DNA from: a virus
IMG/VR virus record: IMGVR_UViG_3300042691_008074
Span: 1 to 55,325 of that record
Strand: one strand, 5' to 3'
Length of the DNA: 55,325 nt
Below are positions 49,122-54,944 of the stretch, one piece after another. Every line of letters begins with the position of its first letter. Within the stretch, counting starts at the first letter, position 1. The translations under genes were made by a program, and so were the position numbers. The notes under the pieces were generated by a model. The model was not told the DNA's origin, made no database searches, and saw only the letters and a list, made by a program, of their open reading frames with translations.

Positions 49122-49667
49122 TTAATTTGCTGTTGGTAAATTTCTAATTCTACCTAATTCAAATCCTAACCAAATTTTAGCATTAGTAAGGTGAGATACT
49201 ACATTATTAGTATAAATACTATGTTTGTGATAATAAGTATTTACAGCTATCATGTTACCATCTACATTATAGTTTCTAATAATATTTTTATCAAACATAA
49301 TATAATAAAATCTATCCAGTATTAACTCAATATACTCCCTACATTTATCAACTTTAGTAATTAAAGTATCAGAATCATTAAAGATACCTAAATCACCTAA
49401 ATATACTTTATCAGTATTAGCTTCTTTCTCTATATCTTTAATTTCTACTCTTTTACCATCATTTTGATAAGGAGTAGGTTCTCCAAACAATCCTAATAAT
49501 TTTCCACAATAAGCCTTAGCTAATTTTAATTCATTGTCAGCTTTTGTAAGTTCGGGACTACCATTAGTACCTACTTTTAAATCAATTGTTAAAGTATAAA
49601 TTACCTGACTTAAAATTCTTAATTCACCATTAATTAATGGTGCATTTACTGTTTCATTATTTTCCAT
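49122..49667 (-). CDS. Helical protein of unknown function
   Basis: 181 residues, no signal or membrane segment. The first half is helical (ELRILSQVIYTLTIDLKVG, ADNELKLAKAYCGKLLGLFG) and the second has KVDKCREYIELILDRFYYIMFDKNII and a C-terminal LGFELGRIRNLP motif. Similar 'L...K.wLG..LG' endings occur in small phage proteins of unknown role encoded near packaging genes. It is the last gene before a strong terminator and overlaps the zinc-ribbon gene by 11 bp. Confidence 0.6.
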   Translation of the reverse strand: MENNETVNAPLINGELRILSQVIYTLTIDLKVGTNGSPELTKADNELKLAKAYCGKLLGLFGEPTPYQNDGKRVEIKDIEKEANTDKVYLGDLGIFNDSDTLITKVDKCREYIELILDRFYYIMFDKNIIRNYNVDGNMIAVNTYYHKHSIYTNNVVSHLTNAKIWLGFELGRIRNLPTAN

Positions 49668-49923
49668 AATTTCTAATTGTTTTACAAGTTAAACATATCA
49701 TTTTTTTCTTATCTGGATTATGTGCAAATGATTTAACATCATCACAAGTATCACACCATTGAGCTAATTGATGATAACTAGCAGTAGGAACTTTGTTACC
49801 AGGTTCAATAGTTTTAGCATCTCTTAACTGATTAGCAGTTAGTTTAGGTTTAATTATTTGTTTAAAATCAAGAGCAGTCTTAGTAGGACTGCTCTCAATT
49901 TTTATGTTATCAAAGTTAAGCAT
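49657..49923 (-). CDS. Small zinc-ribbon protein with shared N-terminal tag
   Basis: 88 residues. A C-terminal zinc ribbon with C57-x2-C60 and C77-x2-C80 (CDTCDDVKSF ... CLTCKTIRNYGK) suggests nucleic-acid or protein binding. The N-terminus LNFDNIKIESSPT closely matches that of the 106-residue protein at 51.2 kb (IDFSSLKIEQSPV). The ribbon resembles that of the 112-residue protein at 52.5 kb. Codons 10-18 contain a 9-bp hairpin (49871-49895). It overlaps both neighbours. Confidence 0.65.
   Translation of the reverse strand: MLNFDNIKIESSPTKTALDFKQIIKPKLTANQLRDAKTIEPGNKVPTASYHQLAQWCDTCDDVKSFAHNPDKKKMICLTCKTIRNYGK
49871..49895 (+). promoter_or_regulatory. 9-bp hairpin with U-run on the plus strand
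   Basis: AGAGCAGTC / GACTGCTCT with a 7-nt loop is followed on the plus strand by CAATTTTTATG, which looks like a terminator for antisense (plus-strand) transcription inside a minus-strand gene. On the minus strand it forms the same stem 28 bases after the start codon without a U-run. Confidence 0.4.
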
Positions 49924-50506
49924 TTGCAGGTGGTTCTATACGTTTTCTAGCTTCTTCTCTTGAAATCATAATACCTGATATATTTTCAGCTGCAATTTCT
50001 TGAAAAGTAACACCATTAAATTTACGTTCTACGTGCATAGGAAAAGCAAATTCAGCTTTACCTCCTCTACTTACAGTACTTGGTTTAAAAGTAATTATAT
50101 CACCCTTTTTATATAAATCATTATATAAAGGTGGAACCATCACAATAGCTTTTTTATCTTCAATAGTAGCTGATAGTAAAATTATTTTACCTTGTTTTAC
50201 TTCATCTTTAATAAATTTAACTAATATAGTATCAATAGTAGTATAATCTATATTAAAGCTATCAATACTATTTTTATCATTAACATTAAATCCATTTTTT
50301 AAATCTTCTTCATGTTCTTTATCAATTAAAGTTTTAAAAGCTGTTTCTGCTTTGTTAATCATATCTTCTTCTGATGTAAATTTTACATCACTACCTCTAC
50401 TTTTACTTAACGCTTGTTTATCAGCGTTATGATTAGCACTCCTATTAGATATGTTTATTTGAACATCCTTATCTCCAATTGGATTTCCTTTTGCATCTGT
50501 TAGCAT
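49916..50506 (-). CDS. Hypothetical phage protein
   Basis: 196 residues. The first half is charged and probably flexible (DADKQALSKSRGSD, EEDMINKAETAFKTLIDKEHEEDLKNG). The second half looks like a small alpha/beta or beta-barrel domain (KIILLSATIEDKKAIVMVPPLYNDLYKKGDIITFKPSTVS) ending in EEARKRIEPPANA. A KKGDxITFKP turn suggests an OB- or SH3-like fold, not proven. It overlaps the zinc-ribbon gene by 8 bp. Family not recognised. Confidence 0.55.
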   Translation of the reverse strand: MLTDAKGNPIGDKDVQINISNRSANHNADKQALSKSRGSDVKFTSEEDMINKAETAFKTLIDKEHEEDLKNGFNVNDKNSIDSFNIDYTTIDTILVKFIKDEVKQGKIILLSATIEDKKAIVMVPPLYNDLYKKGDIITFKPSTVSRGGKAEFAFPMHVERKFNGVTFQEIAAENISGIMISREEARKRIEPPANA

Positions 50507-50525
50507 ATATTTGTGGTTTAAATTG

Positions 50526-50813
50526 TTACTTTTTATCTGTTGTTAGTCCTCTTACTTGTGAAAATAAAATCTTTTCAATTAGGTCAAACAATACATCATC
50601 TTTTTGTCTTGTTGGATTATTTTTAACTATATCATAAGCTAAAGCAGTTCTAACAAAATTGTTTGTCGCTTTAACTTCTACATTATTAATCTTTACTTTA
50701 GGTAGTTTATCAGTTTTTTCAACATCTATAACATAGTTATTTTCTTCAAATTCTAATGTAGTATTAAATACATTACTTTGGTCTTTTACAAATTCAATTA
50801 CTTCTGTTCTCAT
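50526..50813 (-). CDS. Hypothetical small phage protein
   Basis: 95 residues: an N-terminal beta part (NTTLEFEENNYVIDVEKTDKLPKVKINNVEVKA) and a C-terminal helix (VRTALAYDIVKNNPTRQKDDVLFDLIEKILFSQ). No motif, signal or membrane helix. It overlaps the upstream Cys-rich gene by 20 bp. I do not recognise the family. Confidence 0.5.
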   Translation of the reverse strand: MRTEVIEFVKDQSNVFNTTLEFEENNYVIDVEKTDKLPKVKINNVEVKATNNFVRTALAYDIVKNNPTRQKDDVLFDLIEKILFSQVRGLTTDKK

Positions 50814-51204
50814 ATTTACTATTTTTAAAAGGTTTATTTAATAAAATCTTTTTAGTATAATTGTGTTCTGTCATTTTCTTATAAAAACAAATACCATCTA
50901 TATCTAGTACTCTTTTTTTATTACAATTACAGTTAACACATTTACCTATTGTTTCTTTTCTATTGTTTTTTATAATCTTATAACTGCTATTTGTATCTTC
51001 AAATCGCATTACAAAGTAATCATGTTTCTTTGTTTTTTCCAATATATAATCTTTTTCTACTGGTACTCCTGCAAAGTTATAATAATCAGATAGTATTTTT
51101 ACAAATCTACTTTCAGGAACTTCTATACTAAAATTACCTGAATTAGAATCATTATGTATTAATATATCTTTTAAATCAAATACTGTTAATTGAAGGTTTT
51201 CCAT
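50794..51204 (-). CDS. Hypothetical protein with a cysteine cluster
   Basis: 136 residues. A beta-rich N-terminal 80 residues (SIEVPESRFVKILSDYYNFAGVPV, YFVMRFEDTNSSYKII) is followed by a Cys cluster KCVNCNCNKK (C89, C92, C94) with another Cys at 106, a possible metal site. The C-terminus is basic. It overlaps both neighbours (29 and 20 bp). The frequency of Cys pairs in this block of small proteins supports a shared nucleic-acid-binding theme, but no function can be named. Confidence 0.5.
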   Translation of the reverse strand: MENLQLTVFDLKDILIHNDSNSGNFSIEVPESRFVKILSDYYNFAGVPVEKDYILEKTKKHDYFVMRFEDTNSSYKIIKNNRKETIGKCVNCNCNKKRVLDIDGICFYKKMTEHNYTKKILLNKPFKNSKYENRSN

Positions 51205-51496
51205 CTTTTATAAATTTAGTTGATACATAAAATTGATTTCTAGGTGTAGTATTAAATATTTTATATATAATTTCAACGGCATCATTGAAACTTTTCTTAG
51301 TAACCATTCTCATTGTATATCTCATATTAATTTTATCATATACTTTAAAAACATTACATACAACACCATTTCTAGTTTCATTCATATCAAATGGGTCTGC
51401 ACCTATGATATAAGTATTTCTGTTACTTAATAGTACTTCTTGTTTATAGGCTTCTACTGGAGATTGCTCTATTTTTAGTGAACTAAAGTCTATCAT
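51176..51496 (-). CDS. Small protein with a terminase-nuclease-like motif and shared N-terminal tag
   Basis: 106 residues. The start IDFSSLKIEQSPVEAYKQE matches the tag of the zinc-ribbon protein at 49.7-49.9 kb. It continues NTYIIGADPFDMNETRNGVVCNVFKVYD. The 'YIIGADPFD' strand resembles the first metal-binding strand of terminase large-subunit nucleases (compare YIIAHDPYAYDS in this phage's TerL). The protein is far too short for a whole nuclease. It could be a TerL-derived fragment acting as a regulator, or the likeness may be fortuitous. Confidence 0.5.
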   Translation of the reverse strand: MIDFSSLKIEQSPVEAYKQEVLLSNRNTYIIGADPFDMNETRNGVVCNVFKVYDKINMRYTMRMVTKKSFNDAVEIIYKIFNTTPRNQFYVSTKFIKDGKPSINSI

Positions 51497-51497
51497 A

Positions 51498-51962
51498 TTA
51501 ATTATAGTATTTTAAAAATCCATCAATATCATAATAAGTTCCTATATGTGCATATTTAGCAAATTTAGAATCATTGTTACTGTTACCTACCATTATACTT
51601 TCTCCTAACGCTAATTCTAATTCTAACGCTAATTGGTATGCCATACCAGGTTTAGGTTTTTTATAATAACTATCTAAATAACCACAAAAGGCTATGTTAA
51701 CAGAACATCTTAAATATGTTTCAAGTTCTTTCTGAATAGCATTAATCCTATTCTTAACTTGTTCCATAGTAGTATGTCCTGCTTGAATACCACCTTCATT
51801 AGATACAAGACAAACAATATAACCTTCATTATATGCCTTTTTAATTTTAGGTAATATACCTGTTACAAATTCCCAATCATCTTCATTTTGGGGATAATCA
51901 TTTCCACTCTTAGTTTTAACTAGAGTATTACTGTTTAAACTTACAAAAATTGCTTTATTCAT
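51498..51962 (-). CDS. HAD/PNKP-like phosphatase fold lacking the catalytic aspartates
   Basis: 154 residues with the layout of the small HAD phosphatases that remove 3' phosphates from DNA or RNA (PNK3P type): VSNEGGIQAGHTT as motif II (S54), KKPKPGM as motif III (K102/K104) and VGNSNNDSKFA as motif IV (D131). Motif I, normally hhhDxDGT, reads IFVSLNSNTLVKTKSG, so the nucleophile and the acid/base aspartates are both missing. Motif IV also has N for the first D. Activity is therefore doubtful; a binding or regulatory role is possible. It lies 1 bp from the upstream tag-bearing gene. Confidence 0.65.
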   Translation of the reverse strand: MNKAIFVSLNSNTLVKTKSGNDYPQNEDDWEFVTGILPKIKKAYNEGYIVCLVSNEGGIQAGHTTMEQVKNRINAIQKELETYLRCSVNIAFCGYLDSYYKKPKPGMAYQLALELELALGESIMVGNSNNDSKFAKYAHIGTYYDIDGFLKYYN

Positions 51963-51964
51963 AT

Positions 51965-52261
51965 TTATCTAATTTTATAATTTGGTGTATGTGGAGGTAT
52001 TCTAACTTTCTTACAATATTCTTCCCATTCTTTTAATAACTCTGTATATTTACCTTTTACTAATATATGGTCATTATCTAACATTATCCATATAGCTTCA
52101 CTATCAACTAATGTATTAAAATATTCACTAGATTCAGGTATATATTCTTCTAATGAAACTATATTTTCCCATAAGATAGCTATTATAGTAGTATGTAAAA
52201 CATTGTTATTTACAATATACCTAGTAAATTGTATTGGTAAATCATAATTAGTTTTATTCAT
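51965..52261 (-). CDS. Hypothetical small protein
   Basis: 98 residues. TIIAILWENIVSLEEYIPESSEYFNTLVDSEAIWIMLDNDHILVKG reads as an alpha/beta fold with no recognisable motif. It shares a 4-bp ATGA overlap with the upstream gene and is 2 bp from the HAD-like gene. Family unknown. Confidence 0.45.
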   Translation of the reverse strand: MNKTNYDLPIQFTRYIVNNNVLHTTIIAILWENIVSLEEYIPESSEYFNTLVDSEAIWIMLDNDHILVKGKYTELLKEWEEYCKKVRIPPHTPNYKIR

Positions 52262-52521
52262 AATTCAAACCTTATTATATTTTTGTCATTAGCATTGTTA
52301 ATAATAAACTCTACTTTATTATTATTTACTATTTGACATTTAATAAATACATCTGATAATTTCTGCATATTAAAAACAGTTTGACTTAAAGCAATAACAC
52401 TTGATACAATATTTTCTGTTTTCTTATTATCAAATTGTGGTTTACCATCTAATAACTTCTTATAATTATCAAAAGTTAAAGTAACTGTTTCTGGTTTAAT
52501 TTTTATATCTTCAAGATTCAT
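52258..52521 (-). CDS. Hypothetical small protein
   Basis: 87 residues. The N-terminus MNLEDIKIKPETVTLTFDNYK is a looser version of the 'xFxxIKIExSP' start seen in two other genes of this cluster. A helix (ENIVSSVIALSQTVFNMQKLSDV) and a C-terminal beta pair (KCQIVNNNKVEFIINNANDKNIIRFEL) follow. It overlaps both neighbours. No function can be assigned. Confidence 0.45.
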   Translation of the reverse strand: MNLEDIKIKPETVTLTFDNYKKLLDGKPQFDNKKTENIVSSVIALSQTVFNMQKLSDVFIKCQIVNNNKVEFIINNANDKNIIRFEL

Positions 52522-52849
52522 AAGGTATTACTGTGTTACAAGTTAAACATTTTAATTTATCTAAATTCTTATTTATTATATGTCTAGTATGTGTCTTACA
52601 CACTTTACATTCTCTGTTATGATAACCATTATTAGGTATAAATACTATTCTATTTCTTAATCTCCAACCATTACATTTTTCATCCCAATCAAATAGAACA
52701 CTATTTTCATTTTCAACATCTATAACTATTTCTAAAGTATCAGTTTTAGTTTCACTATTTATTTTATCTCTACTAGGTAAATTTCTTACTGCTTTAAGTA
52801 GTTCTATTGGCTCTATAATAGAACATCCATTTTTAGTTACATTATACAT
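52511..52849 (-). CDS. Small zinc-ribbon protein
   Basis: 112 residues with a C-terminal zinc ribbon, C81-x2-C84 and C101-x2-C104 (CKVCKTHTRHI ... KCLTCNTVIPYES), similar in sequence and in being the very C-terminus to the ribbon of the 88-residue protein at 49.7-49.9 kb. The N-terminal part has a beta segment (TLEIVIDVENENSVLFDWDEKC). Likely a nucleic-acid or protein adaptor; specific role unknown. Confidence 0.6.
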   Translation of the reverse strand: MYNVTKNGCSIIEPIELLKAVRNLPSRDKINSETKTDTLEIVIDVENENSVLFDWDEKCNGWRLRNRIVFIPNNGYHNRECKVCKTHTRHIINKNLDKLKCLTCNTVIPYES

Positions 52850-52850
52850 A

Positions 52851-53183
52851 TTAATTCTCGTTTAAATCTAAAGTTATTCTGTTACCAAACTTACCCATAC
52901 ATTGATTACAAGCTTTTTTACTACCTAACATAATATATTGATGTTCACATTCATATATATTTTGATTATGTCTTTCTAATATAGCATTATCAACATTTGT
53001 CATACATTGTTTCATAGTATCTATAAACAATGGAGTATTAAAATAATCATTTCTTAATTTAAAATTATTCATAATGATTAATCCATCTGTATCTATCTTA
53101 TTTATAACAATTTCAAATGTATTAGCATCACCACGCATTTCAATATAGAAACCTCTACTAGTTGCATCCATTAATATATTCAT
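52851..53183 (-). CDS. Small protein with a Cys/His metal-binding tail
   Basis: 110 residues. An N-terminal beta domain (GFYIEMRGDANTFEIVINKIDTDGLIIMNNFKL) and a helix precede CEHQYIMLGSKKACNQC (C79, H81, C92, C95), a probable zinc site. It is the second gene of the minus-strand block, 1-2 bp from its neighbours. Family not recognised. Confidence 0.55.
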   Translation of the reverse strand: MNILMDATSRGFYIEMRGDANTFEIVINKIDTDGLIIMNNFKLRNDYFNTPLFIDTMKQCMTNVDNAILERHNQNIYECEHQYIMLGSKKACNQCMGKFGNRITLDLNEN

Positions 53184-53184
53184 A

Positions 53185-53667
53185 TCACTTATTTAAACGT
53201 TTATATTTTTCATAAATTTCTTCAATAGAACCTCTACAAAAGTATTCTAAGTTCAAAAAATACTTGTCAGATATATCACTACAATAAATAATACCTTTTT
53301 CAATTAGTTCATTAATAGCATTATATGTAGTCTTTTCACTAACGTCATTATCTACCATATACTCCTTAACAAACATGATAAACTCATGTTTACCATAGTC
53401 TAATTTTTTATGTAGTATATAATCTAACATTATTCTACCAGTTTTACTTAAACTAGTAATAACTTTATATGCACTATCATACACTTTAATAAAAGTATTA
53501 ATTTCTTCAAAACCTTCAACAAATTCTTTTATATTAATCTTAGCATCAGTTCCTTTAAATTTACCTTCTCTACTTCTACTTCTTACAAGTTTTTCACCTA
53601 CATAAATAGTTTTACCTATTTGTTCTAAAGAAGGGTTAATTTTATATTTTATCGCTTCCTTTTTCAT
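53185..53667 (-). CDS. RepL-like winged-helix DNA-binding protein (replication initiator or regulator)
   Basis: 160 residues. After a basic N-terminus (KLVRSRSREGKFKG) come EGFEEINTFIKVYDSAYKVITSLSKTGRIMLDYIL, a wing-helix region with VSEKTTYNAINELIEKGIIYCSDISDKYFLNL (HTH about 105-125) and a short helical tail. This is the layout of the RepL family of plasmid replication initiators: conserved Lys-x-Gly, 'S.KT...AI..L..kgiI', then 'Y.LN'. In a phage it may start replication or act as a transcription regulator. It is the first minus-strand gene, facing a divergent control region with palindromes. A Bacteroidetes -7 box ends only 4 bases before its ATG, suggesting a leaderless mRNA. Confidence 0.72.
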   Translation of the reverse strand: MKKEAIKYKINPSLEQIGKTIYVGEKLVRSRSREGKFKGTDAKINIKEFVEGFEEINTFIKVYDSAYKVITSLSKTGRIMLDYILHKKLDYGKHEFIMFVKEYMVDNDVSEKTTYNAINELIEKGIIYCSDISDKYFLNLEYFCRGSIEEIYEKYKRLNK

Positions 53668-53671
53668 AGTA

Positions 53672-53710
53672 CAAATGTAGTGTTTTGTAACAAAATTACA
53701 ACAAAACTGT
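53672..53710 (-). promoter_or_regulatory. Predicted Bacteroidetes-type promoter with palindromic operator
   Basis: The minus strand has TACATTTG (53672-53679), an exact TAnnTTTG -7 box, with TTG/TTTTG upstream at 19-22 bp spacing as -33 box. The spacer holds TTTTGTAACAAAA (53683-53695), a perfect 6+1+6 palindrome. GTTTTGT (53682-53688) also pairs with ACAAAAC (53701-53707) as a wider dyad. A repressor bound here would block the promoter; the winged-helix product itself is a candidate. Confidence 0.55.
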
Positions 53711-53756
53711 ATAAATAAAGTTTAAATATGCCTTTTCCAGCCTATAAACAAAGATT

Positions 53757-53963
53757 TCAAGAAAAAGCATAGTACTTCTTGTGGTTTTGCATACTGTTTT
53801 TGTTACACATATCCAAATAATTATTACCAAAAATTTTACCAGTTTTACTGGCATCATACACCCCTACCATATTACACCTTTTAAATATACTCCCCTTTAT
53901 TATAGTGTTGATAATTATAGCCCCTTTGATACTACAATTTTTAATAATAAAATAGATAAACAC
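53757..53963 (-). CDS. Possible small repeat-containing protein
   Basis: 68 residues on the minus strand, read as MFIYFIIKNCSIKGAIIINT, then IIKGSIFKRCNM and VGVYDASKTGKIFGNNYLD. Hydrophobic residues recur in a spacing faintly like pentapeptide repeats. It lies in the divergent control region between the RepL-like gene and the plus-strand genes, with no detectable promoter. An overlapping plus-strand frame of similar length looks worse. It may be non-coding; I keep it as a weak call. Confidence 0.25.
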   Translation of the reverse strand: MFIYFIIKNCSIKGAIIINTIIKGSIFKRCNMVGVYDASKTGKIFGNNYLDMCNKNSMQNHKKYYAFS

Positions 53964-54054
53964 ACAACATTTAAAACATAGTTAAGTTAAAATTGGATTA
54001 GTTTAAACACAAATGAATAAACATAGTACTTTAAAATTTAAGTAGTTTAAACAC

Positions 54055-54110
54055 GGGGGTACCACCTACCACACCCACCTGTACTATATTTTGGTGAGGA
54101 CAATACCCCC
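54055..54110 (+). promoter_or_regulatory. GC-rich stem-loop upstream of the first plus-strand gene
   Basis: GGGGGTA (54055-54061) pairs with TACCCCC (54104-54110), and CACC (54063-54066) pairs inside with GGTG (54093-54096). It is 30 bases before the ATG at 54141 and is much richer in GC than anything around it. It could be a 5' UTR structure, an operator or, in single-stranded form, part of an origin. Confidence 0.4.
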
Positions 54111-54140
54111 ACTAATCTTAAACATAAAAATTCTAAAACT

Positions 54141-54425
54141 ATGGAAAAATTATTTAAAGTTATTCGTTCATCAGAAAGTACAAATGGTGGTTTCGTTACT
54201 ACACTTGAAACTGAACTAGCACATAAATGTCCTGTTACTGGTGAACCTAAAACTAGTAAGAAACTATTCGCAATTAAAACACCTGTTGTTGCTGAAGTTG
54301 GTAAAGAAGTAAAGATTGAACTTAATGATTACGAAGTTCATGTTTACGAATCTAAGTATATTGACGAAAAAACTGGTGAAGAAAGAACTGGTCAAAACAA
54401 CTGGTTACACAGAAAGGTAGCGTAA
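54141..54425 (+). CDS. Small conserved-looking plus-strand (early) protein
   Basis: 94 residues, mainly beta: KLFKVIRSSESTNGGFVTTL, HKCPVTGEPKTSKKLFAIKT, EVGKEVKIELNDYEVHVYESKYID. It has no signal or membrane segment and no enzyme motif. An OB-like or single-strand-binding role is conceivable from the strand pattern but unsupported. The start is preceded by AAACT, as in the two other plus-strand starts nearby (AACTATG), in place of a Shine-Dalgarno site. It ends in the stem-loop of its own terminator. Family not recognised. Confidence 0.75.
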   Translation: MEKLFKVIRSSESTNGGFVTTLETELAHKCPVTGEPKTSKKLFAIKTPVVAEVGKEVKIELNDYEVHVYESKYIDEKTGEERTGQNNWLHRKVA

Positions 54426-54440
54426 AGCTACTTTTCTTTA
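54411..54440 (+). terminator. Terminator whose loop contains the stop codon of the 94-residue gene
   Basis: An 11-bp stem AGAAAGGTAGC (54411-54421) / GCTACTTTTCT (54427-54437), with one G-U pair and a GTAAA loop. The TAA stop (54423-54425) lies in the loop. The trailing TTATTGTTT is a moderate U-run. Ribosomes reaching the stop would cover the stem, linking translation to termination. Confidence 0.65.
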
Positions 54441-54450
54441 TTGTTTACCC

Positions 54451-54498
54451 TTAATACGTGTTTACATTAAATACGTTCACACTTAATACGTGTTTTAC
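54451..54498 (+). repeat. Three tandem 16-bp iteron-like repeats (TTAATACGTGTTTACA type)
   Basis: Units start at 54451, 54467 and 54483 with exactly 16-bp spacing: TTAATACGTGTTTACA, TTAAATACGTTCACAC and TTAATACGTGTTTTAC. The first and third share TTAATACGTGTTT; the middle one diverges. Each contains TACGT. A fourth core TTAATACGTGT occurs at 54556-54566. Such evenly spaced direct repeats bind initiators or repressors. Confidence 0.65.
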
Positions 54499-54516
54499 TC
54501 CTAACTTATAACAACT

Positions 54517-54639
54517 ATGAAAACAATAACAACATTTGTTACTAATAGTTTAGTATTAATACGTGTACCTTTAACATTTGTTGTTATTGCAACTATTGTT
54601 ATTGGTACATTTCATTATATTAAACTATTGTTTAATTAA
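54517..54639 (+). CDS. Short membrane peptide
   Basis: A 40-residue frame preceded by AACT as in neighbouring plus-strand starts: MKTITTFVTNSLVLIR, then PLTFVVIATIVIGTFHYI and KLLFN. Residues about 18-35 form one strong transmembrane helix. The fourth copy of the TTAATACGTGT core lies inside it and an 11-bp inverted repeat (54524-54534, 54579-54589) spans it, so the segment may be selected partly for DNA or RNA structure. Function unknown. Confidence 0.45.
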   Translation: MKTITTFVTNSLVLIRVPLTFVVIATIVIGTFHYIKLLFN

Positions 54640-54660
54640 TTATTAGTAATTAAACTTATA

Positions 54661-54695
54661 ATATGAGTGATGGTACTAGGTTTCCTCACTCATAT
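54661..54695 (+). other. 10-bp inverted repeat (stem-loop)
   Basis: ATATGAGTGA (54661-54670) pairs with TCACTCATAT (54686-54695), loop 15 nt. It stands 21 bases after the 40-residue frame and 55 before the next. No U-run follows, so it is more likely an operator or an RNA stability element than an intrinsic terminator. Confidence 0.45.
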
Positions 54696-54749
54696 CTCAC
54701 TCATCCTACTACACTTAATCAATCTCAAACTCTTAAACATTAACATTCC

Positions 54750-54893
54750 ATGAATCCATCTGAATATCACCTACCAAATAACGCATACTGGGTATGTAAC
54801 TCTAAATACAACGGACTATCACAAATAAGCAAGCTAGATACAACTCGCTTTGCTACCATTGGTGAACTTGCTCGAATTAGTAAACTTAAATAA
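54750..54893 (+). CDS. Short hypothetical plus-strand protein
   Basis: 47 residues: MNPSEYHLPNNAYWVCNSKY, then NGLSQISKLDTTRFATIGE and LARISKLK. Hydrophilic, no motif or membrane segment. The balanced composition and a run free of the homopolymer bias of non-coding DNA here make a real small gene plausible. It ends 51 bp before the proposed intron. Confidence 0.45.
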   Translation: MNPSEYHLPNNAYWVCNSKYNGLSQISKLDTTRFATIGELARISKLK

Positions 54894-54944
54894 AATAAAG
54901 ATATAAACTATGACAAGTATATGCTCAACATATATTTTATAATG

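Larger units (their letters stand above)
53668..54140. promoter_or_regulatory. Divergent intergenic control region (about 470 bp)
   Basis: The transcription divide of the window. Besides the minus-strand promoter and a doubtful small frame, it holds two copies of TAGTTTAAACAC (53999-54010 and 54043-54054), each with the 8-bp palindrome GTTTAAAC, 44 bp apart (about four helical turns). A GC-rich stem lies before the plus-strand gene, and TTTG plus TAATCTTA at 19-bp spacing (54090-54120) may be a weak plus-strand promoter. This is the natural place for an early regulator or origin. Confidence 0.6.

Noticed and set aside
1-53667. Alternative genetic code (TAG or TGA reassigned), known in some crAss-like phages
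   Set aside because: Frames are full length under the standard code and TAG ends the polymerase gene just where the next gene starts.
53781-53981. Plus-strand 66-codon frame in the control region
   Set aside because: Thr/Ile/His-rich with no domain, no start context like the neighbouring plus-strand genes (AACTATG), and overlapping a slightly better minus-strand frame.
54081-54120. Strong plus-strand Bacteroidetes promoter before the 94-residue gene
   Set aside because: TATATTTTG is one base out of register for TAnnTTTG, and TTTG with TAATCTTA at 19 bp has two mismatches; mentioned only as a weak possibility.
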